Origin: Calditrichaceae bacterium | GTDB lineage: Bacteria; Calditrichota; Calditrichia; RBG-13-44-9; J075 | Assembly (NCBI GenBank): GCA_013360445.1 | Contig: JABWBP010000053.1 | Location: 1-64,000 of the forward strand | Reading direction: 5' to 3' | DNA length: 64,000 bases | Shown here: piece by piece, positions 44,046-53,700 of the stretch | Layout of the letters: the number at the start of each line of letters is the position of its first letter | Position numbering within the stretch: the first letter of the stretch is position 1 | Translations under genes and position numbers: made by a program | Notes under the pieces: model-generated | The model's database searches: none | The model's input: only the letters and a program-made list of their open reading frames with translations | What the model was told of the DNA's origin: nothing

Positions 44046-45425
44046 ATGGCCAACATCCTCATCGTCGATAACGAAGAAAAATTCTGCAAAGTGCTGAAAG
44101 CTTCCCTGGCCCTGGAAGGGCTGGCGGTGGAATACCGCACCTCCGGGAATGCCGCTTTGCAATACCTGCAAGAAAACCCCGGCGCCGTGGAAGTGCTGGT
44201 TACGGATCTGCGCATGGAGGGAATGGACGGCCTGCAAGTGTTGGAGCAGGCCAAATCCCGCCACCCCGCCACGGAAGTGATCATTATGACCGCTTACGCC
44301 AGCCAGAAAACTGCGGTGGAGGCGCTGAAAAAGGGCGCCTATGATTACCTGATCAAACCTTTCGAGATGGAGGAATTGAGCCTGCGCATTCGCCGCATCT
44401 TAGAGCAGCGCCGCATCCGGGAGGAGAACCGGCGCCTGCGGCAAACCCGCCTGCACCGCGGCGGATATCCGGAAGAACCGGTATTTTTCCCCAACATCAT
44501 CGGCAAGAGCCAAAAGATGCAGGAGATTTACCGGCTGATCAAAAAAGGCAGCGAGAACGACGCCACGGTGCTGATCCGGGGAGAGAGCGGCGCCGGGAAA
44601 GAGTTAGTCGCCCAGGCTATCCACGAGAGCAGCCCCCGGGCCGGAAAACCCTTTGTGGCGGTCAATTGCGCGGCGCTGCCGGAAAACCTCCTGGAAAGCG
44701 AGCTTTTCGGATACGAAAAAGGCGCATTTACCGGGGCGACCCAGCGGCGCATGGGCAAGTTCGAACAGGCCGCCGGAGGGAGTATTTTCTTAGATGAGAT
44801 CGGCGACATGAGCCTGGCCACCCAGGCCAAGCTGCTGCGGGTGCTGCAAAATAAAGAAATCTATCGCTTGGGCGGCAATCACAAGATTATCGTGGACGTG
44901 CGCATCATCGCCGCCACCCACCAGAACTTGGAAGCGATGGCGGGAGAGGGGCGCTTCCGCCACGATCTCTATTACCGCCTGAACGTGTTTCCCCTTACCC
45001 TGCCGCCCCTGCGGGAGCGCAAGGAAGACATTCCCGCCCTGGCGCACCACTTTGTGCAGCATTCCGCCGCCCGAAGCATCGACCGCCCGGCCCTGGCGCT
45101 GCTGATGGAGTACCACTGGCCCGGCAACGTGCGGGAGTTGCAAAACGCCCTCGAGCGCGCCGCGATTGTATGCAGCGATCAAATCATCCGCGCAGAAGAC
45201 CTCCCCGCGGCCATCCGGCAGGCAAATCTGCCCGGCGGGGGATTCGAGCTTCCCGATCAAGGGTTTCAATGGGATGAATTCGAGAAGAGCCTGGTGCTCC
45301 AGGCGCTGCAAAAAGCCGGCAACAATAAAACTCGCGCTGCGGAGCTCCTGGGAGTTACCCGCCGCCGGCTCTACTCCATGATGGAACGATTCAATATTAC
45401 GGAGCCGGGTACACCTGGCGGGTAA
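44046..45425 (+). CDS. NtrC-family sigma-54-dependent response regulator
   Basis: 459 residues. A receiver domain (residues 1-120; phospho-acceptor Asp in LVTDLRMEGMDG) is followed by an AAA+ sigma-54 activator with Walker A GESGAGKE, the sigma-54 contact motif GAFTGA and Walker B FLDEIGDMS. The protein ends in a Fis-type helix-turn-helix (KTRAAELLGVTRRRLYSMM). It activates transcription at -24/-12 promoters on phosphorylation. No kinase gene is adjacent, so the partner is unknown. Its 3' end overlaps that of the convergent SPOR gene by 29 bases. Confidence 0.95.
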   Translation: MANILIVDNEEKFCKVLKASLALEGLAVEYRTSGNAALQYLQENPGAVEVLVTDLRMEGMDGLQVLEQAKSRHPATEVIIMTAYASQKTAVEALKKGAYDYLIKPFEMEELSLRIRRILEQRRIREENRRLRQTRLHRGGYPEEPVFFPNIIGKSQKMQEIYRLIKKGSENDATVLIRGESGAGKELVAQAIHESSPRAGKPFVAVNCAALPENLLESELFGYEKGAFTGATQRRMGKFEQAAGGSIFLDEIGDMSLATQAKLLRVLQNKEIYRLGGNHKIIVDVRIIAATHQNLEAMAGEGRFRHDLYYRLNVFPLTLPPLRERKEDIPALAHHFVQHSAARSIDRPALALLMEYHWPGNVRELQNALERAAIVCSDQIIRAEDLPAAIRQANLPGGGFELPDQGFQWDEFEKSLVLQALQKAGNNKTRAAELLGVTRRRLYSMMERFNITEPGTPGG

Positions 45426-46824
45426 ATTCTTTCCCGGGGGAGAGCCAGGCGTTCCGGTCCGCATCCCCGTTGCGCATGGCCTCGTTTTTCAGGCGTTCCG
45501 CCTCTTCCCTGGGATAGTATCCCAGCGTAATGGCAAAAAGTTGTTTGGAAGTCTGGTACACTTTGGCGTTATAATTCTTTTGCCCCAACGCCCGGGCGAT
45601 TTGTACCGCCTCTTCCTCCGACTTGCTCTCCCGCGCAACAATAAAAAAACTTCCCCCGAAAGCCGTCGCAGCCGTATCCGGGGCGATTTTCTGCTCCGCG
45701 GCCTGGCCGTTTTTTTGCTGGCTTTCCGTGGTCGGTTCCGCCGGGGCGCTCACCGTATAGCGACGCTGGTTTTCGGAACTGTAAATTCTTTCCCGGAACA
45801 GTTTTTCGCCGGAGAGGGTTGCGGTATTCTGCAAAATGCCTTTTTGCAGCGCTTCATCGCGGATTTGGCGGGCTTTTTCGGGAGAAAAGGGCCCCAGGGT
45901 GGTGACATAATTTCCGTTGCTGGTCCAATACACTTCCGAGGTATAGCCTTTATCGAACAGGGTTTCCGCCTGGCGGACCGCCTCGTCCATGCTGTTGCTG
46001 TACCCCGCCAGTACATAGGTCCGGTTTCCATCGCCTTCGTATTTCATGGTCGTCGCCGGGGGGTTTTGAGGGGACGCTGCGGGAGCGCTTTTCGCCGCGG
46101 GAGTCAGCGCGGAACTGTCCCCGGTTACCGGGGAAGCGCCCTGCGACTGCAAAGCGGGGGCGCCGGAGGGATAAATCTTTTCTCTTAAAGCCGCGCCGGA
46201 GGAGAGGTACGCATCGCTGCGAACGATTCCTTTTTGCACCGCCTCGTCTTTGAGCCGGGCGGCCTGCTCCCGGGGATAGCGCCCCAGGGTTACGATATAA
46301 AATTGGTTGGAAGACAGGAAAACTTCCCCGTTATACCCTTTTTGCCGGTAGGAATCGGCCAGTTGGATGGCGCTTTCCCGGGATTTGCCGGAAGAGACGA
46401 TAATGTACACCCCGTTTCCGGCCGTGGGCGGGGGAAGCGCGGTCAGCAATTCCGCCCCTGCTTCCGGCTCTGGCGGCCGGGGAAAGATTCGCCCTTCGAA
46501 ATCTTCCCCGGTGGAAAGGTACGCATAGTTGAATTCCAGACCGGCTTTGATTACCTTTTCTTTGAGCTTTTTCGCTTTTTTGTAGGGAATCCGCCCCGCG
46601 GTCACCACATACTTATTCAGCGGAACCTGATGCACTTCACAAGAGAAACCCTTCTCCTGAAGAAATTCCGCTTTTTGCAGCGCCTCTTTACGATTGTGTG
46701 CGGTATAAGCTACCACATAGACTGAATCCTGGGGGGCCGCGGCAAAAATGACCGCAGATTCAGCCAACAGCAAGAGGATTAGCAACCTCAAAATTCTTGG
46801 GAAATTTCGCTGGTATCGTTCCAA
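45397..46824 (-). CDS. Secreted protein with four SPOR-like repeats
   Basis: 475 residues. The signal peptide (LLILLLLAESAVIFAAA) is followed by four SPOR-type domains, each with a Y/F-x-V start and a G-x-[YF]-x-x-x-x-A end: VYVVAYTAHNRKEAL, VYIIVSSGKSRESAI, TYVLAGYSNSMDEAV and FFIVARESKSEEEAV. Each is followed by a linker such as SSGEDFEGRIFP. SPOR domains bind denuded peptidoglycan at the septum. The third and fourth are separated by a Pro/Ala linker. The array of four is unusual; most carry one. Confidence 0.85.
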   Translation of the reverse strand: MERYQRNFPRILRLLILLLLAESAVIFAAAPQDSVYVVAYTAHNRKEALQKAEFLQEKGFSCEVHQVPLNKYVVTAGRIPYKKAKKLKEKVIKAGLEFNYAYLSTGEDFEGRIFPRPPEPEAGAELLTALPPPTAGNGVYIIVSSGKSRESAIQLADSYRQKGYNGEVFLSSNQFYIVTLGRYPREQAARLKDEAVQKGIVRSDAYLSSGAALREKIYPSGAPALQSQGASPVTGDSSALTPAAKSAPAASPQNPPATTMKYEGDGNRTYVLAGYSNSMDEAVRQAETLFDKGYTSEVYWTSNGNYVTTLGPFSPEKARQIRDEALQKGILQNTATLSGEKLFRERIYSSENQRRYTVSAPAEPTTESQQKNGQAAEQKIAPDTAATAFGGSFFIVARESKSEEEAVQIARALGQKNYNAKVYQTSKQLFAITLGYYPREEAERLKNEAMRNGDADRNAWLSPGKEFTRQVYPAP

Positions 46825-47192
46825 TCAGACCGTCTCGTTGAAGGTGAACGCGGTATTGCCCTCCCGGAAAACGCTCAAACTTAAGGTTTCTGCCGGGGAG
46901 ATGCAATTTTTTCGTAACTATTCAGGCATTTTGCCACAGAGGCCACAGAGAGCACAGAGACAAAAAAGTTTGCCAGTTCAAACCCGCTCTGTAGAAAAAA
47001 ATGTTCCATATCAGCACGCGGGAACAGCCGATTCCGGGCTCCGCGAACCCCGCGCTAAAAATTTTATTTCTAATGCTCACCGCCCTGCTTTATATTTCTA
47101 AATCGTTTGAAGCGGGGGGACTCCGGCTAACTGAGACGGTTCTGCTGGAAGGGATTAAGCGAGCACCCGGAATAATGAATTCGGATGAATAA
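46825..47192. other. Spacer with partial MITE and short open frame
   Basis: Besides the partial element at 46914-47010, a 63-codon frame (47001-47192) runs into the GDPD start codon, contains a hydrophobic stretch (ILFLMLTALLYIS) and starts inside the repeat. It has no recognised family and may be the remnant of a gene cut by the repeat. Confidence 0.4.
46914..47010. mobile_element. Partial copy of the GTTACTATTCAG element
   Basis: The left end GTAACTATTCAGG and the interior match the copies at 18988 and 55501 with many substitutions (CACAGAGGCCACAGAG). The right end is missing after GTTCCATATC. No target duplication is visible. Confidence 0.75.
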
Positions 47193-47915
47193 ATGGCTGC
47201 TTTAACTGCTCCATTGATGATCGCCCATCGCGGGGAACGAATCCTGGCGCCGGAAAACACCATTGCTGCGGGGCGGCTGGCGTTGGAGCAAGGCGCCACC
47301 GCCCTGGAAGTGGACGTGCGTATGTGCCGCTCCGGGGTGCCGGTGCTCTTCCATGACGCTTATCTATGGAAGCACTTCAAGAAGTCGAAGGCGGTAGCTT
47401 TGTGTACCGTAGAAGAATTGAAAGCTCTCGCGTTCCGGCAAAATCACTACCAACGCCCGGATCGCATCTGCACTTTGGAAGAATTTTTAGAAGAATTCAA
47501 GAACACCGTTCCGCTCAACCTGGACGCCAAATCCCTGGCGCCCAATCCCAACCACTTCGCCGAGCGCCTGGTGAAGCTGGTGCGGCGGATGAATATTCGC
47601 CGGCAGATATGGATTTCCTCTTTCAATCCCTACTTGCTGCGGAAAATCAAGAAGATCGACCGGGGCATTCGCACCGGGTATTTATTCCAGAATCCCCCGC
47701 AACTGCACAAACTGATCGACATTTTTCTCTCTACCGACGCCTGGCATCCGCATTACAAGAACGTGACCGACCGGCTGGTCGAAAAAGCCCGCAAGATGAA
47801 GAAGGAGATTTACATCTGGACCGTCAACGAGGAGTCGATTCTCCACCGCATCCAGAAATATGATTACCAGGGGATTATCACCGACCGGTTTTTTCGGAAT
47901 TCTTCGCACCTGTAA
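47193..47915 (+). CDS. Glycerophosphodiester phosphodiesterase
   Basis: 240 residues, GDPD TIM barrel. It begins with the catalytic MIAHRGERILAPENT (His-Arg and Glu), continues ALEVDVRMCRSGVPVLFHD with the metal-binding Glu/Asp and second His, and ends YIWTVNEESIL. No signal peptide is visible, so the enzyme is cytoplasmic and would release glycerol 3-phosphate from phospholipid head-group diesters. Confidence 0.92.
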   Translation: MAALTAPLMIAHRGERILAPENTIAAGRLALEQGATALEVDVRMCRSGVPVLFHDAYLWKHFKKSKAVALCTVEELKALAFRQNHYQRPDRICTLEEFLEEFKNTVPLNLDAKSLAPNPNHFAERLVKLVRRMNIRRQIWISSFNPYLLRKIKKIDRGIRTGYLFQNPPQLHKLIDIFLSTDAWHPHYKNVTDRLVEKARKMKKEIYIWTVNEESILHRIQKYDYQGIITDRFFRNSSHL

Positions 47916-48070
47916 CCCGGCAGGAATTTCTTAAACTTTGTTTTGCCTCCGAACCGGTTCGATTTTCACGTTATTTTTCTGAGAATAAGTGATAATTTAG
48001 CGAAGCTTCTATGGTTTAGAGAATACTCGCAGAAATCGAAGCAAAACGTAAATAAGCTGCAGGATTTTTT

Positions 48071-49906
48071 ATGACTTCAAAGTTGTTACCAAAACGCTTC
48101 CCGGCTTATATCCTCACCCAGAGCTTAGGCGCCTTCAACGACAATTTTTTCAAGATGCTGCTGCAATTGTACGTATTGCAGGTTCTGGTGGTAAAACACG
48201 CCGAACAGGTGATGTCGGAAGAGACCTTCATTTTCCTGGCCACGCTCATCTTCACGGTTCCCTTCGTGCTCTTCGGCACCTGGTCCGGCTACCTGGCGGA
48301 TAAATACGCCAAATCGGAAGTGATGCGGGTGGTGAAAGTTATGGAAATCGGCATTATGCTCCTGGGCGCGCTGGCGCTGCACTGGGAGAATGTAAATATG
48401 ATGTTCGCAGTGCTATTCCTGATGGCCTCGCAGAGCACCTTTTTCAGCCCCGCCAAGTACGGGTACATTCCCGAGGCCTCCCGGCCGCAGGCGGTGACCG
48501 CCGCCAACGGCTGGGTGGAAATGACCACCTTCCTTTCGATTATCCTGGGAACCGCGGTCACCGGGTTTTTATTGACCTACCACGACTTTAGCGCCGTAAA
48601 AGTAGCCTACTATTGCATTGGTGTGGCGGCTGCGGGGTCTCTGTCGGCGCTGTTTATCGCCAAAGTGCCGGCGGCGGGAACCGCGAAACGCTTTCCGATA
48701 AACCCGCTGGCGGGGATCATCAACGACCTGGTATTTCTGAAAAAACAGAAAGGGTTATTCCTGGCGGCGCTGGCAAACAGCTATTTCTGGCTGATCGGGT
48801 TGATTTTCCAGACCAATATTCTCATCTATGGCAAAAACATGCTCGCCGGGCATCCCAACGGGACCATCCTGCTCTCCCTGCTGCCTGCCTACATCGGGGT
48901 GGGAATCGCCGTGGGCTCGCTGCTGGCCAGCCGCTGGTCCGGCAAAAAGGTGGAAATCGGGTTGGTGCCGTTAGGCGGGTTAGGAATGGCCTTTTCCGGG
49001 ATCGCGCTCTTTTTTACCACCCAGGCTTATGCGCTCGCCGCGGTGGTGCTGTTCATCGCCGGAATGTTCGGAGGCCTTTACATCGTTCCCCTGTACGCCT
49101 ACCTGCAATTTTTCGCAAAGGAAGATGAAAAAGGCCGGGTGATGGCCACCACCGGCATCCTCAACGGGCTGTTTATGGTGTTAGGATCGCTGATCTACGG
49201 CCTGTTCGCGGTGAACTTGGCGGTTCCCGCCCATACCATTTATTTGATTATGGGGAGCCTCACCCTGTTGGTGCTGGGCTACCTTTGCGTCGCCCGGCCG
49301 GAATATCTCACCCGGTTCATCGCCTGGTTGCTGACTCATTTCCTTTACCGGCTGCGCATTCACGGCATTGAGAATGTGCCCTTCCGCGGCCCGGCGCTGC
49401 TAATTGCCAGCCATATTTCCCCGCTCGATCCCCTGCTGATCGCCTCCTGTACCCAGCGATTTATTCATTTCCTGGTCGCAGAGGAGCTTTCCCCCTCTCC
49501 GGCGCTGCGCAAATTATTCAACCTGATGGATGTAATCCCCCTGGATTCCCGCGCCGGGAAGAAATCCGCCGCCGGGGGACTGCAACATGCCCGCCGCCAG
49601 TTACAGAACGGCCACGCGGTGTGCATCTTACCGGAAGGAATTCCTGCCCGGGGAAGCAGCCCGGGCAAGCTGCGCTTAGATGTCGCGGGGGTTCTGACAG
49701 GGCTGGATTGCCCGGTAATTCCGGTATTGATCTCCAACGAGCGGGAAGGGCGTGGAGGGATTGTTAAGGGGCGGAAGAAAGGGAAATCGCACTCTATCGG
49801 CATTGTTTTCGGAGCGCCGCTGGCGGCGAATGCACCTGCGGGGGCCATTGAAAAGGCGATACGGGGGTTGAGAGAGACAGGGCAGGGGCGGGAGCAGGGG
49901 CAGTAG
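48071..49906 (+). CDS. MFS transporter fused to 1-acyl-glycerol-3-phosphate acyltransferase
   Basis: 611 residues. The first 410 form 12 membrane segments of an LplT-like major-facilitator transporter, starting FPAYILTQSLGAFNDNFFK. Then comes a PlsC-type acyltransferase with the catalytic HX4D box (ASHISPLDP) and glycerol-phosphate binding ILPEGIPARGSS. The combination suggests uptake and re-acylation of lysophospholipids, as in Aas/LplT. The AMP-binding acyl-ACP synthetase domain of Aas is absent. The last residues (GQGREQGQ) and the stop codon fall in a word-repeat hairpin. Confidence 0.9.
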   Translation: MTSKLLPKRFPAYILTQSLGAFNDNFFKMLLQLYVLQVLVVKHAEQVMSEETFIFLATLIFTVPFVLFGTWSGYLADKYAKSEVMRVVKVMEIGIMLLGALALHWENVNMMFAVLFLMASQSTFFSPAKYGYIPEASRPQAVTAANGWVEMTTFLSIILGTAVTGFLLTYHDFSAVKVAYYCIGVAAAGSLSALFIAKVPAAGTAKRFPINPLAGIINDLVFLKKQKGLFLAALANSYFWLIGLIFQTNILIYGKNMLAGHPNGTILLSLLPAYIGVGIAVGSLLASRWSGKKVEIGLVPLGGLGMAFSGIALFFTTQAYALAAVVLFIAGMFGGLYIVPLYAYLQFFAKEDEKGRVMATTGILNGLFMVLGSLIYGLFAVNLAVPAHTIYLIMGSLTLLVLGYLCVARPEYLTRFIAWLLTHFLYRLRIHGIENVPFRGPALLIASHISPLDPLLIASCTQRFIHFLVAEELSPSPALRKLFNLMDVIPLDSRAGKKSAAGGLQHARRQLQNGHAVCILPEGIPARGSSPGKLRLDVAGVLTGLDCPVIPVLISNEREGRGGIVKGRKKGKSHSIGIVFGAPLAANAPAGAIEKAIRGLRETGQGREQGQ

Positions 49907-49975
49907 GCAGGGGCAGGTGCAGGAGCAGTAAGCAAACTCGCAATCGGGATTGCCTACTGCCTACCGCCTACCGCT
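49889..49975. repeat. Word-repeat inverted repeat at a convergent junction (GGCAGGGGCAG type)
   Basis: The left arm GGCAGTAGGCAGGGGCAG pairs with TGCCTACTGCCTACCGCC in the right arm, with a GCAATCGGGATTGC loop. It contains the stop of the transporter fusion and reaches into the 3' end of the convergent TPR gene. Confidence 0.75.
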
Positions 49976-50287
49976 CCGTTTGCGAATTCTTTTCAGGAAA
50001 ACCTCCATCTCTTTCGCTGTTTGAATATCTCCTTGCCGGTTGGCGGCCTCGATGCCGGTCTGGTAAACCCGGGCAGCTTCTTCTGCCTGCCCGGTTTTTT
50101 CCAGCGATTTTCCCAGCTCCCGGTAGGCCGCGGAGTAGTTCGCATCGATGCGGATGGCCTCCCGCAGCGCCGCCGCGGCGTTCGCGTGCTCCCCGGCTTT
50201 CAGGTATTCCATGCCCAGGGTATAGCGGAACAGGGCGTTGCCGGGGTCGCTGTTCACCAACGCTTCCAATTGCTTAATGCGCTCCAT
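49961..50287 (-). CDS. Small tetratricopeptide-repeat protein
   Basis: 108 residues from ATG 50287. Three helical repeats (ALFRYTLGMEYLKAGEHANAA, ALREAIRIDANYSAAYRELG, AARVYQTGIEAANRQG). Soluble. Follows the MOSC gene on the same strand by 11 bases. The C-terminus (RIRKRSGRR) is very basic and is encoded next to the repeat. Confidence 0.8.
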   Translation of the reverse strand: MERIKQLEALVNSDPGNALFRYTLGMEYLKAGEHANAAAALREAIRIDANYSAAYRELGKSLEKTGQAEEAARVYQTGIEAANRQGDIQTAKEMEVFLKRIRKRSGRR

Positions 50288-50298
50288 CTTCCTGAATC

Positions 50299-50754
50299 CT
50301 ATAGAATTTCCTCCACCCACTGTACTATATCCCCCACCCCAATCTTTCCATCATCCAGTACTTCTCCGAAAACCCCGCCGCCCCAAGTGTCTTGCAGCGC
50401 CGCCCGCAAACCCATCCAGGCCTGGTCCATCCGCTCGCAGGGGCGGGTTTCGCCCCAAACCTGAATGCGGCAGCTTCCGACCTGCAAAATTTTTCCCCGG
50501 GTGTTCTTCAGATCGATCCCGCTGATCATCAGGTTGGCGCGGCGGGCGGCGGGATCGATTTCAACTCCTAACCGTTCCGTTACCGCCGCCCAGCTTTCCT
50601 TGCAGATAATGGTTACCTGGCGCTTGCCGCCCTGGTTGGCGTTGTTCAGCAGTCCCGCCCCGGCGCGCAGGATCGCCCGCTCGACCGGGTCCATCGGCCC
50701 TAAGCGGGCCCGTTTTATCCAGATTGCTTCCAACCTGCCGTTATGCTGTATCAT
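50299..50754 (-). CDS. MOSC-domain protein
   Basis: 151 residues from ATG 50754. The MOSC pattern is present: IWIKRARLGPMDPVER, ESWAAVTERLGVEID, NLMISGIDL and ETRPCERMDQ, whose cysteine may transfer sulfur to molybdenum cofactor or act in related chemistry. Family members of this short type are often single-domain. Upstream of a small TPR gene. Confidence 0.88.
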   Translation of the reverse strand: MIQHNGRLEAIWIKRARLGPMDPVERAILRAGAGLLNNANQGGKRQVTIICKESWAAVTERLGVEIDPAARRANLMISGIDLKNTRGKILQVGSCRIQVWGETRPCERMDQAWMGLRAALQDTWGGGVFGEVLDDGKIGVGDIVQWVEEIL

Positions 50755-50773
50755 AATGGATTTCCTTTTCCGA

Positions 50774-53700
50774 TTATTCTTCTTCAATGCTGTCTGTACT
50801 GCCAGCAAATTCCGACGGCAATACTCCGAATTGCTGGCGGAAACAGCGGCTAAAGTAGGAGGGGTCGCTGAAGCCGACTTGGTAAGCGATTTCAGCGACG
50901 GTGCCAGAACGTTTCTCAAGCAATTGCGCCGCTCTCTTCAAGCGTATGGCGCGAATAAAATCGACCGGGGATTGATCCGTCAACGCTTTCAGCTTGCGGT
51001 GAAGCTGCCCGCGGCTTAAACCGATTTCCCGCCCGAACTGTTCGACTGAAAAATTCTCGTCGGAAATATAACGGTCGATGATGTCCATAGCGCGATGCAA
51101 AAATTTTTCGTCCGCAGAGGTGATAGCGATATCCTTCGGCTGCAATTTGATCTCTTTGCCAAAACGCTCCCGTAGTTTACGGCGCTGCCCGATGAGATTC
51201 TTGACCCGCACCCGCAATTCTTTGGAATCGAAGGGTTTGACTAAGTAATCATCCGCTCCCAGGGCCAATCCTTCCAGTTTGCTTTCCCCGGAAGATTTGG
51301 CGGTGAGGAGTATCACCGGGATGTGGCTGGTGCGCTGGTCGGTCTTAAGTCTTTCGCACAGTTGATAGCCATCCATCTTCGGCATCATTACGTCACTGAT
51401 GATCAAATCGGGAAGGGTATCGGAAGCGATATCCAGCCCGGCCTGGCCATCTTCGGCTTCCAACACCTGGCAATAATCGAGCAATTGGCTGCGAATATAG
51501 GCGCGCATGTCGGGATTATCTTCTACAATCAGGAGGATGGGAGACTCGCCGCCGGTTCCCGGAATCCCTGCGCTTCCTCCCGCTCCCCCCTCGCCTGCCG
51601 GGGAGGAATAACTGTTCTGAGCTCCCCAATCCGATTCGAACACGATTGCCTCCGCTTCCCCTTTTGATAAGGAGGGAGAGAAGGGGAGCGGCTTTGCTTC
51701 ATCCAGAAGTTCTTCTTCCCGCAGGTGCCCTTTCCCCAACGGCAGCAAAATGGTGAATTCCGCGCCTCTTCCCGCCTCGCTATTCACGGAAATTTTGCCG
51801 TGGTGCAGTTCCACCAATTCCCTGGTCAATGCCAGGCCGATGCCGCTGCCTTGCTGATCCTTGGAATAGCCTTCCCCGCTGCTGTAGAAGCGGTCGAAGA
51901 TATGCGGAAGATGCTGCGGAGAGATTCCGGGGCCGGTATCGCGCACGCGGATTTCTAACATCCCCCCTGTTCCCTCTTCAAAAGGGGGTGCCCCGCCGCT
52001 CCCCCCCTTTGAAGGGGGGACAGGGGGGATGCTCACCGCCACGATGATTTCTCCGCCTGCGGGGGTAAACTTGAAGGCATTGGAAAGCAGATTGACAAGC
52101 ACTTTCTCCAATTTATCCGGATCAAAACAAACCGGGGGCAGGTTTTCCGGGGATTGGAAGCGCAAATCAATCTTGCGTTGTTTGGCCAGGGACTCAAAGG
52201 AGAACACGATTCCTTTCAGAAATGCCAGCAAATCTCCGGGGCGCGCTTGCAGCTTTAATTTTCCGGCTTCCAGGCGGGAGAGGTCTAACAACTGGTTGAT
52301 CAAGCGCAGCAGGCGCTGCCCGTTGCGCCGCATCATACTCAAATCCCGGCGGGCTTCCGGGTCGCTAATTCGCCGGTCCATAGCCTCAATCGGTCCCAAA
52401 ATCAACGTGAGGGGGGTACGAAATTCGTGGGAAATATTCGCAAAAAAGCGTGATTTCATCCGGTCGAGATCTTTTAACTTCTCCGCCTTCACTTTTTCCA
52501 GCTCCAGACCGTGCTTCCATTGCTGCCGGTTTAATTCATAGCGGCGCAGGATGTAAAGCAGGCCGAGAATCAGCAGCCCGTAAATTGTATAGGCCCACCC
52601 GGTTCGCCACCAGGGCGGATGGATGATCAACCTGACCGAAGCGCCGGTTTCATTCCAGATGCCGTCGCCGTTAGCGCCTTTTACCCGGAATACATACTCG
52701 CCCGGGGGCAAAAAAGAGAAATTCGCCTTGCGATCGCTGCCGCAATAGATCCAGTCCCGGTTCAGGCCCTGCATCATATAGGCGTAGCGATTCCTGTGGA
52801 TGTTGCTGTAATCCAGGGCATTGAATTCAAAAGAGACCGCGTTGGTCTGGTAGGACAGCTCGATGGTTGGATTTTCCGATACCGGCGTTGCCAAATGTGT
52901 CCAGCCAGTCGAGGCGTCCGTTTTCGAGGGATCGCTATACTGAAAATTAGTAATCACGAGCGGGGGGAGATAGAGGTCGTCCCGAATGTCTTCCGGGTAG
53001 AAGCTGTTCAGCCCCTTAACGCCTCCAAAGAACATTTCCCCGTCCGGGGCTTTGTGATATGCAAAGCGGTTGAACTCGTTGTTTTGCAGCCCGTCTTCGA
53101 CGGTATAAATGCGAAACGTTCCGGTTTGGGGATTGAATTTTGCCAGCCCCCGGTTGGTGCTCATCCACAGGTTGCCGTCATCATCCGGCAGAATTCCGTA
53201 AATCGTATTGCTGGGCAGCCCCTGCGCTTCGGTGTAAGATTTAAAGGATTCCGTTTCGCGATCAAAACGGTTCAGGCCGAATCCGGCGGTGCCGATCCAT
53301 AAATATCGCTGCGGTTCCCGGGAATCCGGCGCAATGGTAAAAATGTTATCCCCGCTCAAGCTCCGGGAATTGCCGGGAGCATTGCGATAGTGTTTGATAA
53401 ATGCTTCCCGTTGCGGATCGAAGCAAAAAAGGCCGTTAAAAGTGCCGATCCACAATCTGCTGTTCTCATCCTGGTAAAAACAGGGGGCGGTTTCCCTTGT
53501 CGCCACCGGCACAATGGAGCCTTCGTTCCCGCCCGGATAAAAATCATATCGCTTGAATTGTTCGGTGGTTTGATCCAGGTGGAGGAGGGTTCGGGGATCG
53601 ACTACGCACCATACATTGTCGAATCGATCGATGTAGATTTGCCTGATGCTCTCGAAATCACTATTTTTTGCCGTGAATCGTTTTTCGGTTCGGTTCCGGG

